From assembly GCF_041929205.1 (NCBI RefSeq), contig NZ_JBHFNT010000072.1: DNA of 64,000 bases; one strand, 5' to 3'. The stretch comes from Floridanema evergladense (GTDB lineage Bacteria; Cyanobacteriota; Cyanobacteriia; Cyanobacteriales; Aerosakkonemataceae). A program made the translations under genes and the position numbers. The notes under the pieces are model-generated. The model had not been told where the DNA came from. It did no database searches and was given only the letters and a program-made list of their open reading frames with translations. Shown here piece after piece: positions 8,445 to 17,510 of this stretch (its first letter is position 1; each line of letters opens with the position of its first letter).

Positions 8445-10103
8445 ATGACTGCAAAGGTAAAATCCTTTGATTCACCTGTACCAGAGATGACTAGTGGGAG
8501 AAAACGTTATGTTCCTCGAAATCATCGGCGGATTCTTTGTGCTTTTCCCAAGTATGCTCCTTCTTTTGGTACTTTTTATCATGCTTATCCCCTTTCCGGT
8601 CGTCGGGTGAAGGCGATGATGCCTCCCCAAGGTCTTTTGATTGTGGCTGCTTATTTGCCTCAAGAGTGGGAAATTCGATTTATTGATGAGAATGTTAGAC
8701 CTATTAAAAAGTCTGATTTCCAATGGGCGGATGTGGTAATTGTTAGTGGAATGCACATTCAGCGTCAAGAAATTAATTATATAAATGAACGGGCGCATCA
8801 AGCTGGGAAAATTACGGTTGTGGGTGGGCCTTCGGTTTCTGGTTGTCCAGAATATTACCCGGATTTTGATATTTTAAATATTGGGGAATTGGGTGATGGG
8901 ACCGATCGCTTAATTGAGTATTTAGATCGACATAATGAACGTCCAAAAAGTCAAATTCGCTTTGAGTCTAAGGAACGTTTACCTTTAAGTGAGTTTCCTA
9001 TCCCGGCTTATGATTTGATAGATTTACGTAATTATTTTATGGGGGATATTCAGTTTTCTAGCGGTTGTCCTTATCGCTGCGAATTCTGCGATATTCCTGA
9101 GCTTTATGGGCGCGATCCTCGGATTAAACCACCGGAACAAGTTTTGGCAGAATTAGATGCGATGTTAATGGTGGGTAGTCCGGGGGGAATTTATTTTGTA
9201 GATGATAATTTTGTGGGCGATCGCAAAGCGTTAATGCAGTTATTACCTGCTTTAATTGACTGGCAAAAACGCAATGGTTATCCGGTACAATTTGCTTGTG
9301 AAGCAACTTTGAATTTAGCTCAAAGTCCGAAAATTTTAGAAATGATGCGGCAGGCTTATTTTACGACGGTTTTTTGTGGAATTGAAACGCCCGATCCGAA
9401 GGCTTTGCACTCAATTTCTAAGGTGCAAAATTTGAGTATGCCGATTTTAGATGCGATAAAGATTTTGAATAGTTATGGCTTGGAGGTAGTATCGGGAATT
9501 ATTCTGGGATTGGATACGGATACTCCTGAGACGGGCGATCGAATTTTAGAATTTATCCGACTTTCTAATATTCCGGTTTTAACAATCAATTTACTTTACG
9601 CTTTGCCCAAAACTCCTTTGTGGCGTAGGTTAGAGGCGGAAGGTAGATTGGTTTTTGATGAAAAACGAGAATCGAATGTAGATTTTTTAATGCCTTACGA
9701 ACAAGTGGTGGAAATGTGGCGGCGCTGCATTACTAAAGCTTACGAACCTGAGTTTTTATATCAAAGGTTTGCTTACAATATGGAACATACTTATCCCAAT
9801 CGAATTAAAGTACCAAATAGTCCGCAGCGTGCTTCCCGGGCAAATCTCAAAAAAGGTTTATTTGCGTTGGGAAATATCCTAGTCCGCGTCGGGATATTTG
9901 GTAATTATCGCCAGACTTTTTGGCAGTTTGCCAAACCAGCTTTAAAGGCTAAAAAAATTGAAAGTGTAATTCATGTGGGGTTAATTGCCCATCATTTAAT
10001 TACCTTTGCTCAAGAGTGCGATCGAGGTCAAGAGTCTGCTTCTTTCTATTCTCAAAAAATCCGCAAAGCGGAAATGTTACCAATCAAAGTAGGTTCTCGA
10101 TAA
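8445..10103 (+). CDS. hpnP: B12-binding radical SAM protein, probable hopanoid C-2 methylase HpnP
   Basis: HpnP methylates C-2 of hopanoids using S-adenosylmethionine and cobalamin, giving the 2-methylhopanoids used as geological biomarkers. The 552-residue protein has an N-terminal cobalamin-binding-like domain (about 30-170, with MPPQGLLIVAAYLP and VVGGPSVSG). A radical SAM core follows, with CPYRCEFC (Cys 208, 212, 215) binding the 4Fe-4S cluster, then FVDDNFVG and GLEVVSGIILGLDTDTP. The C-terminus resembles the DUF4070 extension. Length and motif order fit HpnP (about 520-550). It sits between squalene synthase and two flippase-like genes. The C-3 methylase HpnR and uncharacterised DUF4070 proteins are the alternatives. 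Confidence 0.8.
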   Translation: MTAKVKSFDSPVPEMTSGRKRYVPRNHRRILCAFPKYAPSFGTFYHAYPLSGRRVKAMMPPQGLLIVAAYLPQEWEIRFIDENVRPIKKSDFQWADVVIVSGMHIQRQEINYINERAHQAGKITVVGGPSVSGCPEYYPDFDILNIGELGDGTDRLIEYLDRHNERPKSQIRFESKERLPLSEFPIPAYDLIDLRNYFMGDIQFSSGCPYRCEFCDIPELYGRDPRIKPPEQVLAELDAMLMVGSPGGIYFVDDNFVGDRKALMQLLPALIDWQKRNGYPVQFACEATLNLAQSPKILEMMRQAYFTTVFCGIETPDPKALHSISKVQNLSMPILDAIKILNSYGLEVVSGIILGLDTDTPETGDRILEFIRLSNIPVLTINLLYALPKTPLWRRLEAEGRLVFDEKRESNVDFLMPYEQVVEMWRRCITKAYEPEFLYQRFAYNMEHTYPNRIKVPNSPQRASRANLKKGLFALGNILVRVGIFGNYRQTFWQFAKPALKAKKIESVIHVGLIAHHLITFAQECDRGQESASFYSQKIRKAEMLPIKVGSR

Positions 10104-10137
10104 ACTAGCGGGAAATAACCCCAAGGATGAGGAACAA

Positions 10138-11151
10138 ATGAGAAAGATTACGTCTGGTATTAGAGCAGACATTCGCTGGGTAATTCTTACGGGAATGCAG
10201 TTTTTCTTTAGCAAATTGAAGCGGTTTATTCGCTGGCTAATTGTTGGAGCAATTCTGTTTTTTTTAATTGGGGTACTGCGAGAACATTGGCAGCAAGTAG
10301 CAGCAATTCGGATTGATAAAACAGGTTGGTTATTTTTAACTATTTCTCTAATGGTGACAATGTTAGCTCAAACTTGGGCGGGTTGGGTTTGGAGTTGGAT
10401 GTTGCAGGATTTCAAACAACCAAGAAATAGTTTATGGATAATTAATGTTTACTTAAAGACTAATATTGCCAAGTATTTACCTGGGAATGTCTGGCATTAT
10501 TATGGCAGGGTGAAAAAGCTTAGAGATTCTGGAGTACCTACTTCTACGGCAACTTTGAGCGTGTTGATCGAACCAATTTTACAAGCGGCAGCGGCGGTTT
10601 TAATGATTATTGTTGGGCGGCAAATCAGCGGCTCAATTTTAGATCAAACAAGTATTTGGAGTTGGCAATTTTTAGGCGCGATCGCAGTTTTAATGTTATT
10701 ACATCCTTGGGTTCTCAATCCAATTTTGCAAATGTTGGGTAAGTTTGAAAAGCAACCGAAAGGTGCTGAGAATTTCGATCCTTTAAGTTGGAAAATTGAT
10801 AACTACCCGGTAAAACCTTTGGTAGGATCTCTGGGATTTTTGAGTTTACGGGGGATAGGTTTTTGTTTGATTTTATTGGCTTTTACTAATTATAATTTGA
10901 GCCAATTACCCATGCTTTTGAGTGCTTTTAGCATTGCTTGGGTGACATCTTTAATTGTTCCGGGTGCTCCGGGGGGAATAGGGGTGTTTGAAGCAACTGC
11001 GATCGCACTTTTAGCACAACCTTTTTCTACTGCTGTAGTTTTTAGTACAGCGGCACTTTACCGTTTAATCAGTATTGTTGCCGAAACTTTAGCTGTTGGT
11101 ATGGTTTGGTTAGAGGAAAAGCGGGAGAAGTACAAAAAAGCAAATACTTAA
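10138..11151 (+). CDS. Flippase-like (UPF0104 / lysylphosphatidylglycerol synthase TM) protein, HpnL-like
   Basis: A 337-residue polytopic membrane protein with about 8 hydrophobic segments and the UPF0104 signatures AKYLPGNVWHYYGR and SLIVPGAPGGIGVFEA. Members include the membrane half of MprF and HpnL of hopanoid clusters, thought to move lipids across or within membranes. GAGG seven bases before ATG 10138 supports the start. It follows the HpnP-like gene by 34 bp, so co-transcription is likely. A paralog with the same motifs lies 420 bp downstream. The substrate is inferred only from context. Confidence 0.82.
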   Translation: MRKITSGIRADIRWVILTGMQFFFSKLKRFIRWLIVGAILFFLIGVLREHWQQVAAIRIDKTGWLFLTISLMVTMLAQTWAGWVWSWMLQDFKQPRNSLWIINVYLKTNIAKYLPGNVWHYYGRVKKLRDSGVPTSTATLSVLIEPILQAAAAVLMIIVGRQISGSILDQTSIWSWQFLGAIAVLMLLHPWVLNPILQMLGKFEKQPKGAENFDPLSWKIDNYPVKPLVGSLGFLSLRGIGFCLILLAFTNYNLSQLPMLLSAFSIAWVTSLIVPGAPGGIGVFEATAIALLAQPFSTAVVFSTAALYRLISIVAETLAVGMVWLEEKREKYKKANT

Positions 11152-11574
11152 ACCATCGATCGGCAATACATATTATTACTAGTTCAATCCGATTATTGCT
11201 AATCATTAAACTAGTCTAAAGAATCTATAACAATTCTTGATTCTAGTCTGTAATGTATTAGTGTTAGTATTGAGGCGGGTGACTAATTAATCATTTCTTT
11301 ACCTATTGATAAAGAAGATTAAAGCTGGTTCCCTGTTACTTAGTACTGAATTTCGGTGTGAGCTAAGTAAAAATTTTGACAAAATTTTCATCAACTACGG
11401 TTGTCTACCTTAAGGCAGATGAACTAATAAAGTTAATAGTTACAAATAGTTCAAGTGCAACCTAAATCAAAGCAGATTGATTGTAAAATCTGAACTAGAA
11501 ATTTTTTCAGATTTGTGATAACGTCTGTTAGTTGAATTAGCCAAACTCTGTAGAACTCAAATAGATTAAACATC
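11152..11574. other. Intergenic region between the two flippase-like paralogs
   Basis: About 420 bp of AT-rich DNA. Small imperfect inverted repeats are present (ACTAGTTCAATC ... AAACTAGT near 11178-11216, and AAGAATC ... GATTCT near 11219-11246). No reading frame, tRNA or strong terminator was seen. It probably holds a promoter for the second paralog. Confidence 0.45.
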
Positions 11575-12585
11575 ATGAACCAAGTGTGGTCTAAAACAAA
11601 ACGTTACTTGCAATGGGTAATGTTAGGAGGAGTGCTATTCTTTTTCGCTAAAGCATTCAGCCGTCACTGGCAAGAAATAGCAGCAATTAGAATAGATGGT
11701 TCAGGAATGCTATTTTTGGGACTAGGTGTTACTTTGAGCTTAATAGCTTTTGCCTGGTCTGGGATAGTCTGGCATTGGACGCTAGGAGAGTTTAAGCAAA
11801 AACTAAAACCCTTTTGGTTAGTCAAACTTTACCTAAAAACTCATATTGCTAAATATTTGCCGGGGCACGTTTGGCACTATTGCGGGAGAATTTGGGGCGT
11901 TAAGCAAGTGGGCGTGCCCGGAGAAATTGCTACTATTAGCGTGATTATCGAACCTTTCTTGATGATAGCTGCGGCTTTAACTACTGCGATCGTCAGTTGT
12001 CTGATAGCACGAGAAGGAACTAAAGATTTTCAACATTTAAATAATTGGGGTCTACAAGTTCTTTCATTACTGGGCGTAATGTTAATTGTACATCCCAAAT
12101 TTTTAAACCCAGCATTGGCAATCTTGGGTAAATTCAAGGGAAACAAAAAAGATTGTCCCGGTGTAGATTTGAAACATTGCCGGATTGAAAGATATCCCGT
12201 AAAACTGTTAATTGCTGAATTAATTTTTGTGGCTCTTAGAACTAGCGGCTTTATCTTCACTTTCGCAGCTTTACACCCAGTTGCACCACATCAAATAATG
12301 ATTTTGGTGAGTGGTTTTAGTCTAGCTTGGTTAGCAGCTTTAGTGTTACCCGGAGCACCCGGAGGTGTGGGAGTATTTGAAGCAGCAGCGATGATGATTT
12401 TAAGTAAATCATTTTCGCCTGGAGTAGTTTTAAGTGTAGTGGCTGTATTTCGGGTAGTCACTATTTTGGCAGAAGCAATAGGCGCAGGTTTAGCTTATTT
12501 AAGTGAACGTCGCACTAGAGAAGCTTGTCAATTAGCTTTGGTAGAAGAACGAGTTGTAGATAGGGAACTGATTGGTATTAAGTAG
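11575..12585 (+). CDS. Second flippase-like (UPF0104) protein, paralog of its upstream neighbour
   Basis: A 336-residue membrane protein colinear with the product of 10138-11151. It shares the N-terminal hydrophobic start, the central AKYLPGHVWHYCGR and the C-terminal VLPGAPGGVGVFEA, all in the same order. The pair looks like an old duplication, since many intervening residues differ. The C-terminus ends in a charged tail (ERRTREACQLALVEERVVDR). A role in moving hopanoids or other lipids between leaflets is inferred from family and context. The next gene, hpnH, converges on it. Confidence 0.8.
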   Translation: MNQVWSKTKRYLQWVMLGGVLFFFAKAFSRHWQEIAAIRIDGSGMLFLGLGVTLSLIAFAWSGIVWHWTLGEFKQKLKPFWLVKLYLKTHIAKYLPGHVWHYCGRIWGVKQVGVPGEIATISVIIEPFLMIAAALTTAIVSCLIAREGTKDFQHLNNWGLQVLSLLGVMLIVHPKFLNPALAILGKFKGNKKDCPGVDLKHCRIERYPVKLLIAELIFVALRTSGFIFTFAALHPVAPHQIMILVSGFSLAWLAALVLPGAPGGVGVFEAAAMMILSKSFSPGVVLSVVAVFRVVTILAEAIGAGLAYLSERRTREACQLALVEERVVDRELIGIK

Positions 12586-12634
12586 ACAGAATTAAAGACA
12601 GGTGAAAGGAAAAAATTGGTCAAATAAATCAAGT

Positions 12635-12700
12635 TTGTTGTGAGGACTTCAGCCCTTCTATTTAGGTAAAGAACGACTAAAGTCGCTACAACGAACTAAT
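12635..12700. repeat. Interspersed GGACTTCAG/CGACTAAAGTCG element
   Basis: The gap between two convergent genes holds GAGGACTTCAGCCCTTC followed by GACTAAAGTCGC, which can pair partially. A similar GACTTTAGTCGC element precedes the gene at 20088. This is a cyanobacterial-type intergenic repeat. Confidence 0.5.
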
Positions 12701-12702
12701 GA

Positions 12703-13719
12703 CTAAATTCCGAACACGCTGGTAATGGCACGTCCTACGTTGTTAGGCTGCATTGCGTCAACTGCTGCTGTGGGTTCATAGCCGCAATGTACCATGCAAT
12801 CTTCACATTTGGGATTTCCGCTTTTGTGTCCGTATTTACTCCAATCTGTGTTATCTAGGAGTTCTTGGAAGGTGGCGTAATGACCTTCGTTTAACAAGTA
12901 ACAGGGTTTTTGCCAACCTAAAACGCTGTAACTCGGACTTCCCCAAGGGGTGCATTCGTAGTCTTTTTCCCCGGTGAGAAAGTCTAAAAATAGGGGGTTG
13001 TGGTTAAAGTTCCATTTCTTTTTCCCGGCTTTGTAGGGGGCTAATATTTCCCGGAATAAGGCTTTTGTTTGTTCCCGTTTCAAGAAGTGTTCTTGATCTG
13101 GTGCCCATTCGTAACTGTAACCGGGAGAAATCATCATTCCGTCGATATTTAGGGTTTCGAGGAAGTCGAAAAACTGCTGCATTTCTTGAGGGTTTGCACC
13201 TTCAAAAACTGTGCTATTTGTGGTGACTCGGAAACCTTTGGCTTTGGCGGCGTGAATGGCTTTTACTGCGGTGTCAAATACGCCTTTGCGATCGACACAT
13301 TTATCGTGTAATTCCCTTAACCCATCTAAGTGAACGCTGAAAGTTAGGTAAGGGGAAGGTTCAAACTTATCTAAACTTTTCTCCAGTAAAATGCCGTTTG
13401 TACAAAGGTAAACGAATTTTTTCCGTTCTACTAAACCTTTAACTATTTGGTCAATTTGTGGATGTAAAAGTGGTTCTCCGCCCGGAATAGAAATTACTGG
13501 TGCGCCGCATTCTTCTGCTGCTTTAAAGCATTGTTCTGGAGTGAGATTTTGCTTGAGAATGTCGGTTGGGTGCTGAATTTTCCCGCATCCAGGACAAGCT
13601 AAGTTGCAGCGAAACAGGGGTTCTAACATTAAAATTAGCGGGTATTGTTTGCGCCCTTTCAATCGCTGACTGACAATATATTTGCCAACTTCAAAAGCTT
13701 GTAATAAGTTAATTGCCAT
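12703..13719 (-). CDS. hpnH: Adenosyl-hopene transferase HpnH (radical SAM)
   Basis: HpnH adds the 5'-deoxyadenosyl group to diploptene, giving adenosylhopane, the first step of extended hopanoid side-chain synthesis. The 338-residue protein has the radical SAM motif CNLACPGC (Cys 38, 42, 45), the GGEPLLHP motif that binds SAM, and a C-terminal cysteine cluster (CEDCMVHCGY). Length and motifs match HpnH closely. It is the last gene of a minus-strand operon RND pump - hpnA - hpnH, with 18 bp to hpnA. Confidence 0.95.
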   Translation of the reverse strand: MAINLLQAFEVGKYIVSQRLKGRKQYPLILMLEPLFRCNLACPGCGKIQHPTDILKQNLTPEQCFKAAEECGAPVISIPGGEPLLHPQIDQIVKGLVERKKFVYLCTNGILLEKSLDKFEPSPYLTFSVHLDGLRELHDKCVDRKGVFDTAVKAIHAAKAKGFRVTTNSTVFEGANPQEMQQFFDFLETLNIDGMMISPGYSYEWAPDQEHFLKREQTKALFREILAPYKAGKKKWNFNHNPLFLDFLTGEKDYECTPWGSPSYSVLGWQKPCYLLNEGHYATFQELLDNTDWSKYGHKSGNPKCEDCMVHCGYEPTAAVDAMQPNNVGRAITSVFGI

Positions 13720-13737
13720 TTGGTGTTTCTCTCCTCG

Positions 13738-14745
13738 TCACCGTGCGGAATTATACTTTAAATCTAACGCAAAATTTTTACTAAACCAATCTACGGCATT
13801 TTTTAATGCTGTGGGAATTGGTGTTTGGGGTAAACCTAATTCGCGGACAGCTTTAGCAGCATCATAATACATTTTTTGAGTGGACATTCGCACGCCATCT
13901 AAGGGAACAAAAGGAGGTTTACCTAATGGTGCTAACACACATTCATCAATCCAAGCTACTGTTAAAGGTAAGAAGGGGGGAATGGTGGTTTGTGGTGCGG
14001 GTATTCCGGTAATTGTTGAGAGTTCATCTAAGAATTGTTTGAGGGTGAGGTTTTGGTTTCCCAGAATATAGCGATCGCCCTTCCTCCCTTTTTTTAATGC
14101 TAACAAATGTCCTTGGGCGACATCTCGCACGTCGATAAAGTTTAACCCAGTATCTAAGTAAAAAGGCATTTGTTGTCGCAGGAACTTTAAAATTATATCA
14201 CCTGTGGGAGTTGGTTTTATATCCCAAGGGCCGATCGGACAAGTAGGGTTAACAATTACCACGTCTTGTCCTAATTTTACCGCTTTTTGTGCTTCTTGTT
14301 CTGCCCAAAATTTCGATTTTTTGTATTCGCCAATTAGCTTTTCTACCGGACTTTGGTAGGTTTCGTCAGCGACTCCGCCTTCTTTTACGCCAATGGCGGC
14401 GACGGAACTGGTGTAAACTGTGCGATCGATTTTCGCTTTTCTAGCAGCAGCTAAAATGTTCTTAGTTCCTAACACATTTTGCTGATAAAGGGCTTCTTTA
14501 TCTGATTGCCAAAGAGAGTAAAGGGCGGCGACATGAAATAATACCTCGCAACCAATCATTTTATCAGCAAGGTCAGGGTCGTTGAGGTCGCCTTTGACAA
14601 TTTCGATATCTAAGTTTTGCAGGTTATCTAATTTGCTAATCGGACGAACTAAAGCTTTTACTTTGTAGCCTTCTTGCAAAAGTAACCTAACTAAATTCGC
14701 ACCGATAAAACCCGTTCCGCCTGTGACAAATGCTGTTTTAGTCAT
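13738..14745 (-). CDS. hpnA: Hopanoid-associated sugar epimerase HpnA (NAD-dependent epimerase/dehydratase)
   Basis: A 335-residue extended short-chain dehydrogenase with the Rossmann motif TGGTGFIG near the N-terminus, a conserved TSSVAAIG segment, and a YKKSK catalytic motif (Tyr-x-x-x-Lys). HpnA is regularly found beside hpnH and is thought to act on the sugar or polyol head group of hopanoids, but its exact reaction is not settled. It lies 18 bp upstream of hpnH and 3 bp downstream of the RND gene, so all three are almost surely one transcript. Confidence 0.92.
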   Translation of the reverse strand: MTKTAFVTGGTGFIGANLVRLLLQEGYKVKALVRPISKLDNLQNLDIEIVKGDLNDPDLADKMIGCEVLFHVAALYSLWQSDKEALYQQNVLGTKNILAAARKAKIDRTVYTSSVAAIGVKEGGVADETYQSPVEKLIGEYKKSKFWAEQEAQKAVKLGQDVVIVNPTCPIGPWDIKPTPTGDIILKFLRQQMPFYLDTGLNFIDVRDVAQGHLLALKKGRKGDRYILGNQNLTLKQFLDELSTITGIPAPQTTIPPFLPLTVAWIDECVLAPLGKPPFVPLDGVRMSTQKMYYDAAKAVRELGLPQTPIPTALKNAVDWFSKNFALDLKYNSAR

Positions 14746-14748
14746 GGG

Positions 14749-17355
14749 TTATTTTAATTTAAACCGCGATCGAAAATCATCTAATAAAGTGTAGACTACG
14801 GGAACTACTATCAAGCTTAGTATTGTTGATGATACTAAACCACCTGCGATCGCAATTGCCATTGGCGCACGTAATTCTGCACCTGCACCTTTACTTATAG
14901 CCAAGGGTAACATACCCAAAATTGTTGATACTGTTGTCATCATAATTGGGCGGAAACGGACTGGTCCTGCGGTTAAAATTGCCTCATTTCTCTCCATCTT
15001 GGCGTTTCGCAATTGGTTGATGTAATCTACCAGCAAAATAGCGTTTTTGTTGCTAATTCCTAATAGAAACACAAAACCGATTAAAGAAATCATTCCGAAA
15101 TCGCTGTTAGTTAAAAATAGTGCTAGTACAGCACCGACTAATGCTAAAGGCAAAGATAAGCCAACAACAAAAGGATCGCTCCAACTTTTAAACAGCACTA
15201 ACAACAATATTAAAATACAAAGTGCCGACAAAATTAAAGTTGTGCCAAAACTGGTAAATATTTCATTGCTGCGTGCTGAATCTCCACCTAAACTTAAAGT
15301 AACACCCGGAGGAACAATTGGTTTAGCAATAGCGAGGATTTGGTCTGTAGCTTCGCCAATCGTAATTCCTTGACCTAAATTAGCGCTAATATGAACTACT
15401 CGTCGTCGATCGGTTCTTTCTATTTGGAAAATCGCACCTTGTTCGTCAGTAGCACCAATTAAAGATACATCTTCTAGACCGGGAATTTTGCTAATTTCGG
15501 CTTGAATTTCCCTTGCTGCTTTACTACTAAGGGCTAAATCTTGTCCGATTAAACCAATTTGTAGGGGTTTTTGTCCGCCTGTGTCGATAAATTGAATATC
15601 TTCAATGCTGGTAGAAACTCCTGGTAATTGTGGTAATTGTTCGCGAATTTTATCTTGAAATTGGGCGGTAGTAAGTTGGCGTTCTGGCTTTAATTTAACG
15701 TAAAGATTGCCGCGATTTGGTTGTTGGGGACGAATCCCGACAATAGTGTAAACTGTTTCTACTTCTGGGGCTTTTAATACTACTGCTTCGAGTTGTTTAG
15801 CGACATCTAAAGACTCTTGTAAAGGATCGCTTTCTTCTCCGGGAACTTGTAGCCAAGAAGGAAGTAAGGAAGAAACGGATAATGGTGCTGTGTAACTAAT
15901 ATTAAATTCGCCGCGATCAAGTTTGGGAATAAAACCTTTAGGAATAAATGGAATTAACGCCACGCCTCCAATTAAACTTAAAGTCGCTATTCCAACAACA
16001 ATCCGACGATGAGTTAAAGACCATTTTAAAACCTGACGATAACCAGCGGCGAACCTTAACCAAATTTTTTGTCCGCGACGCATTCCTTTGTTAGTTGGAC
16101 ATTTAATCCAATAAATTGCTAACACAGGTGATAATGTGCGGGCGACTAGCCAGGAAGCAAGCATAGCAGCGGAGACGGTAATACCAAAAGGCTGGAAAAA
16201 TTGACCGATTACGCCTTGCATGAAAGCGATCGGCAAAAACACGGCGACAGCTGTTAAAGTACTTGCGGTTACTGTGATGCCTATTTCTCTGGTAGCGTTT
16301 AAAGCAGCGTTGCGGGGAGATTCGCCGTTTTCAATGTGACGAGTAATATTTTCCACATCGACGATCGCATCATCGATAATACTACCAATAACTAAGGCTA
16401 AAGCTAACAGCGTAATTGTTTCCAAATTGAAGCCAAAAAATGCCATAACGATGAAAGTTCCCAATAAAGAAATTGGGATCGCTAAGGCGGAAATGAAAGT
16501 GGCTCGCCAATTCCACAAAAAGGGGTAAATTACAATTACGGATAAAATAATTGCTTCAAATAAAGCATCGATCGTAGCTTGAGTGGCAGCTTTTATATAG
16601 TCTGCTTGGGTGGTAGCTAAGATAATTTTGATATCGGGTAACTGCGATCGCAATTCTTCCACTTGCTTTTCTACAGCCGAGGTTACTTCTAAGGCGTTAG
16701 CGTCACCTTTTTTCACCACTTGAAAAGCTAGTGCATCGTTTCCATTAAACCTAACTGCGGAAGTTGGTTTATTTGTGTCTCCCGTCATTCCGCCTAATAA
16801 GTTAACTCTCTCCACTCCTGATAATTTAGAAATAGTTGGAACAATCTGTTTTTGAGCTATTTCTGTCAACTGGGTGGGATTTTTTAGGGAACTATCAATG
16901 GCGTAGCTGACAACAGCAGATTCATTTAAGTTAATCGGAATAACATTCAGCTTTGTACCCGATGGAAAATTTAAAGGTTGGAGTGCAGCTTTTACTTGAT
17001 TTTCCGCATCATCCAAATTTGTTCCCACCTGAAAAGCTAAATTAACTAATGATTGTTTGGGATAGGAAGAAGAGTTAGTGTTTTTCCGCCTGGGAATATC
17101 TTCCACAGACTGTTCGATCGGAATAGTAAGTTTAGCTTCCACTTCCGTCGCTTGGGGGAAAGATGAGGAAGCACTGATGACTACTACCGGAAAAGTTATG
17201 TTAGGGAAAAGGGCGAATTTTAGGGAACTAAAAGCCAAAATCCCGGCTACCACAACAGCGATCCAAAAACCAATCGTGAAACGGGGATGAGCGATCGCTA
17301 CCCTGGAAATGTTAAACTTTTCTCTTCCTGACACCTTGGGAGTTGGCTTTTGCAT
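14749..17355 (-). CDS. RND-family efflux transporter permease (HAE-type)
   Basis: This inner-membrane pump is of the AcrB type and uses the proton gradient to export hydrophobic compounds. Two homologous halves are visible, each with one membrane span, porter domains and a block of spans. The proton-relay acidic pair is present in TM4 (IIDDAIVDVEN), and the lysine region is present in TM10 (SNKNAILLVDYI). At 868 residues it is well short of AcrB-type proteins (about 1030-1050), with shortened porter loops but no frameshift. I prefer ATG 17355 (MQKPTPKVSG); GTG 17373 is possible. Three bases separate it from hpnA. No membrane-fusion partner is adjacent. A role in hopanoid handling is inferred from the operon only. 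Confidence 0.88.
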   Translation of the reverse strand: MQKPTPKVSGREKFNISRVAIAHPRFTIGFWIAVVVAGILAFSSLKFALFPNITFPVVVISASSSFPQATEVEAKLTIPIEQSVEDIPRRKNTNSSSYPKQSLVNLAFQVGTNLDDAENQVKAALQPLNFPSGTKLNVIPINLNESAVVSYAIDSSLKNPTQLTEIAQKQIVPTISKLSGVERVNLLGGMTGDTNKPTSAVRFNGNDALAFQVVKKGDANALEVTSAVEKQVEELRSQLPDIKIILATTQADYIKAATQATIDALFEAIILSVIVIYPFLWNWRATFISALAIPISLLGTFIVMAFFGFNLETITLLALALVIGSIIDDAIVDVENITRHIENGESPRNAALNATREIGITVTASTLTAVAVFLPIAFMQGVIGQFFQPFGITVSAAMLASWLVARTLSPVLAIYWIKCPTNKGMRRGQKIWLRFAAGYRQVLKWSLTHRRIVVGIATLSLIGGVALIPFIPKGFIPKLDRGEFNISYTAPLSVSSLLPSWLQVPGEESDPLQESLDVAKQLEAVVLKAPEVETVYTIVGIRPQQPNRGNLYVKLKPERQLTTAQFQDKIREQLPQLPGVSTSIEDIQFIDTGGQKPLQIGLIGQDLALSSKAAREIQAEISKIPGLEDVSLIGATDEQGAIFQIERTDRRRVVHISANLGQGITIGEATDQILAIAKPIVPPGVTLSLGGDSARSNEIFTSFGTTLILSALCILILLLVLFKSWSDPFVVGLSLPLALVGAVLALFLTNSDFGMISLIGFVFLLGISNKNAILLVDYINQLRNAKMERNEAILTAGPVRFRPIMMTTVSTILGMLPLAISKGAGAELRAPMAIAIAGGLVSSTILSLIVVPVVYTLLDDFRSRFKLK

Positions 17356-17510
17356 AGGGAAAATATAGCCCACACTGAGAGTAAGCTTACTAGCAATCCT
17401 TTTTTTCCCATGCTAACTACGTGACACTTGATAATCTGTAATAATCGCCATGTAGTTAACAACTCTACCTAAAGACGTAGGTTAGAGAGACAATCAGTGG
17501 AGTGTAACGG

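Noticed and set aside
17356..17373. GTG start giving six extra residues on the RND protein
   Set aside because: No ribosome binding site before either start; the ATG is preferred, but GTG cannot be excluded.
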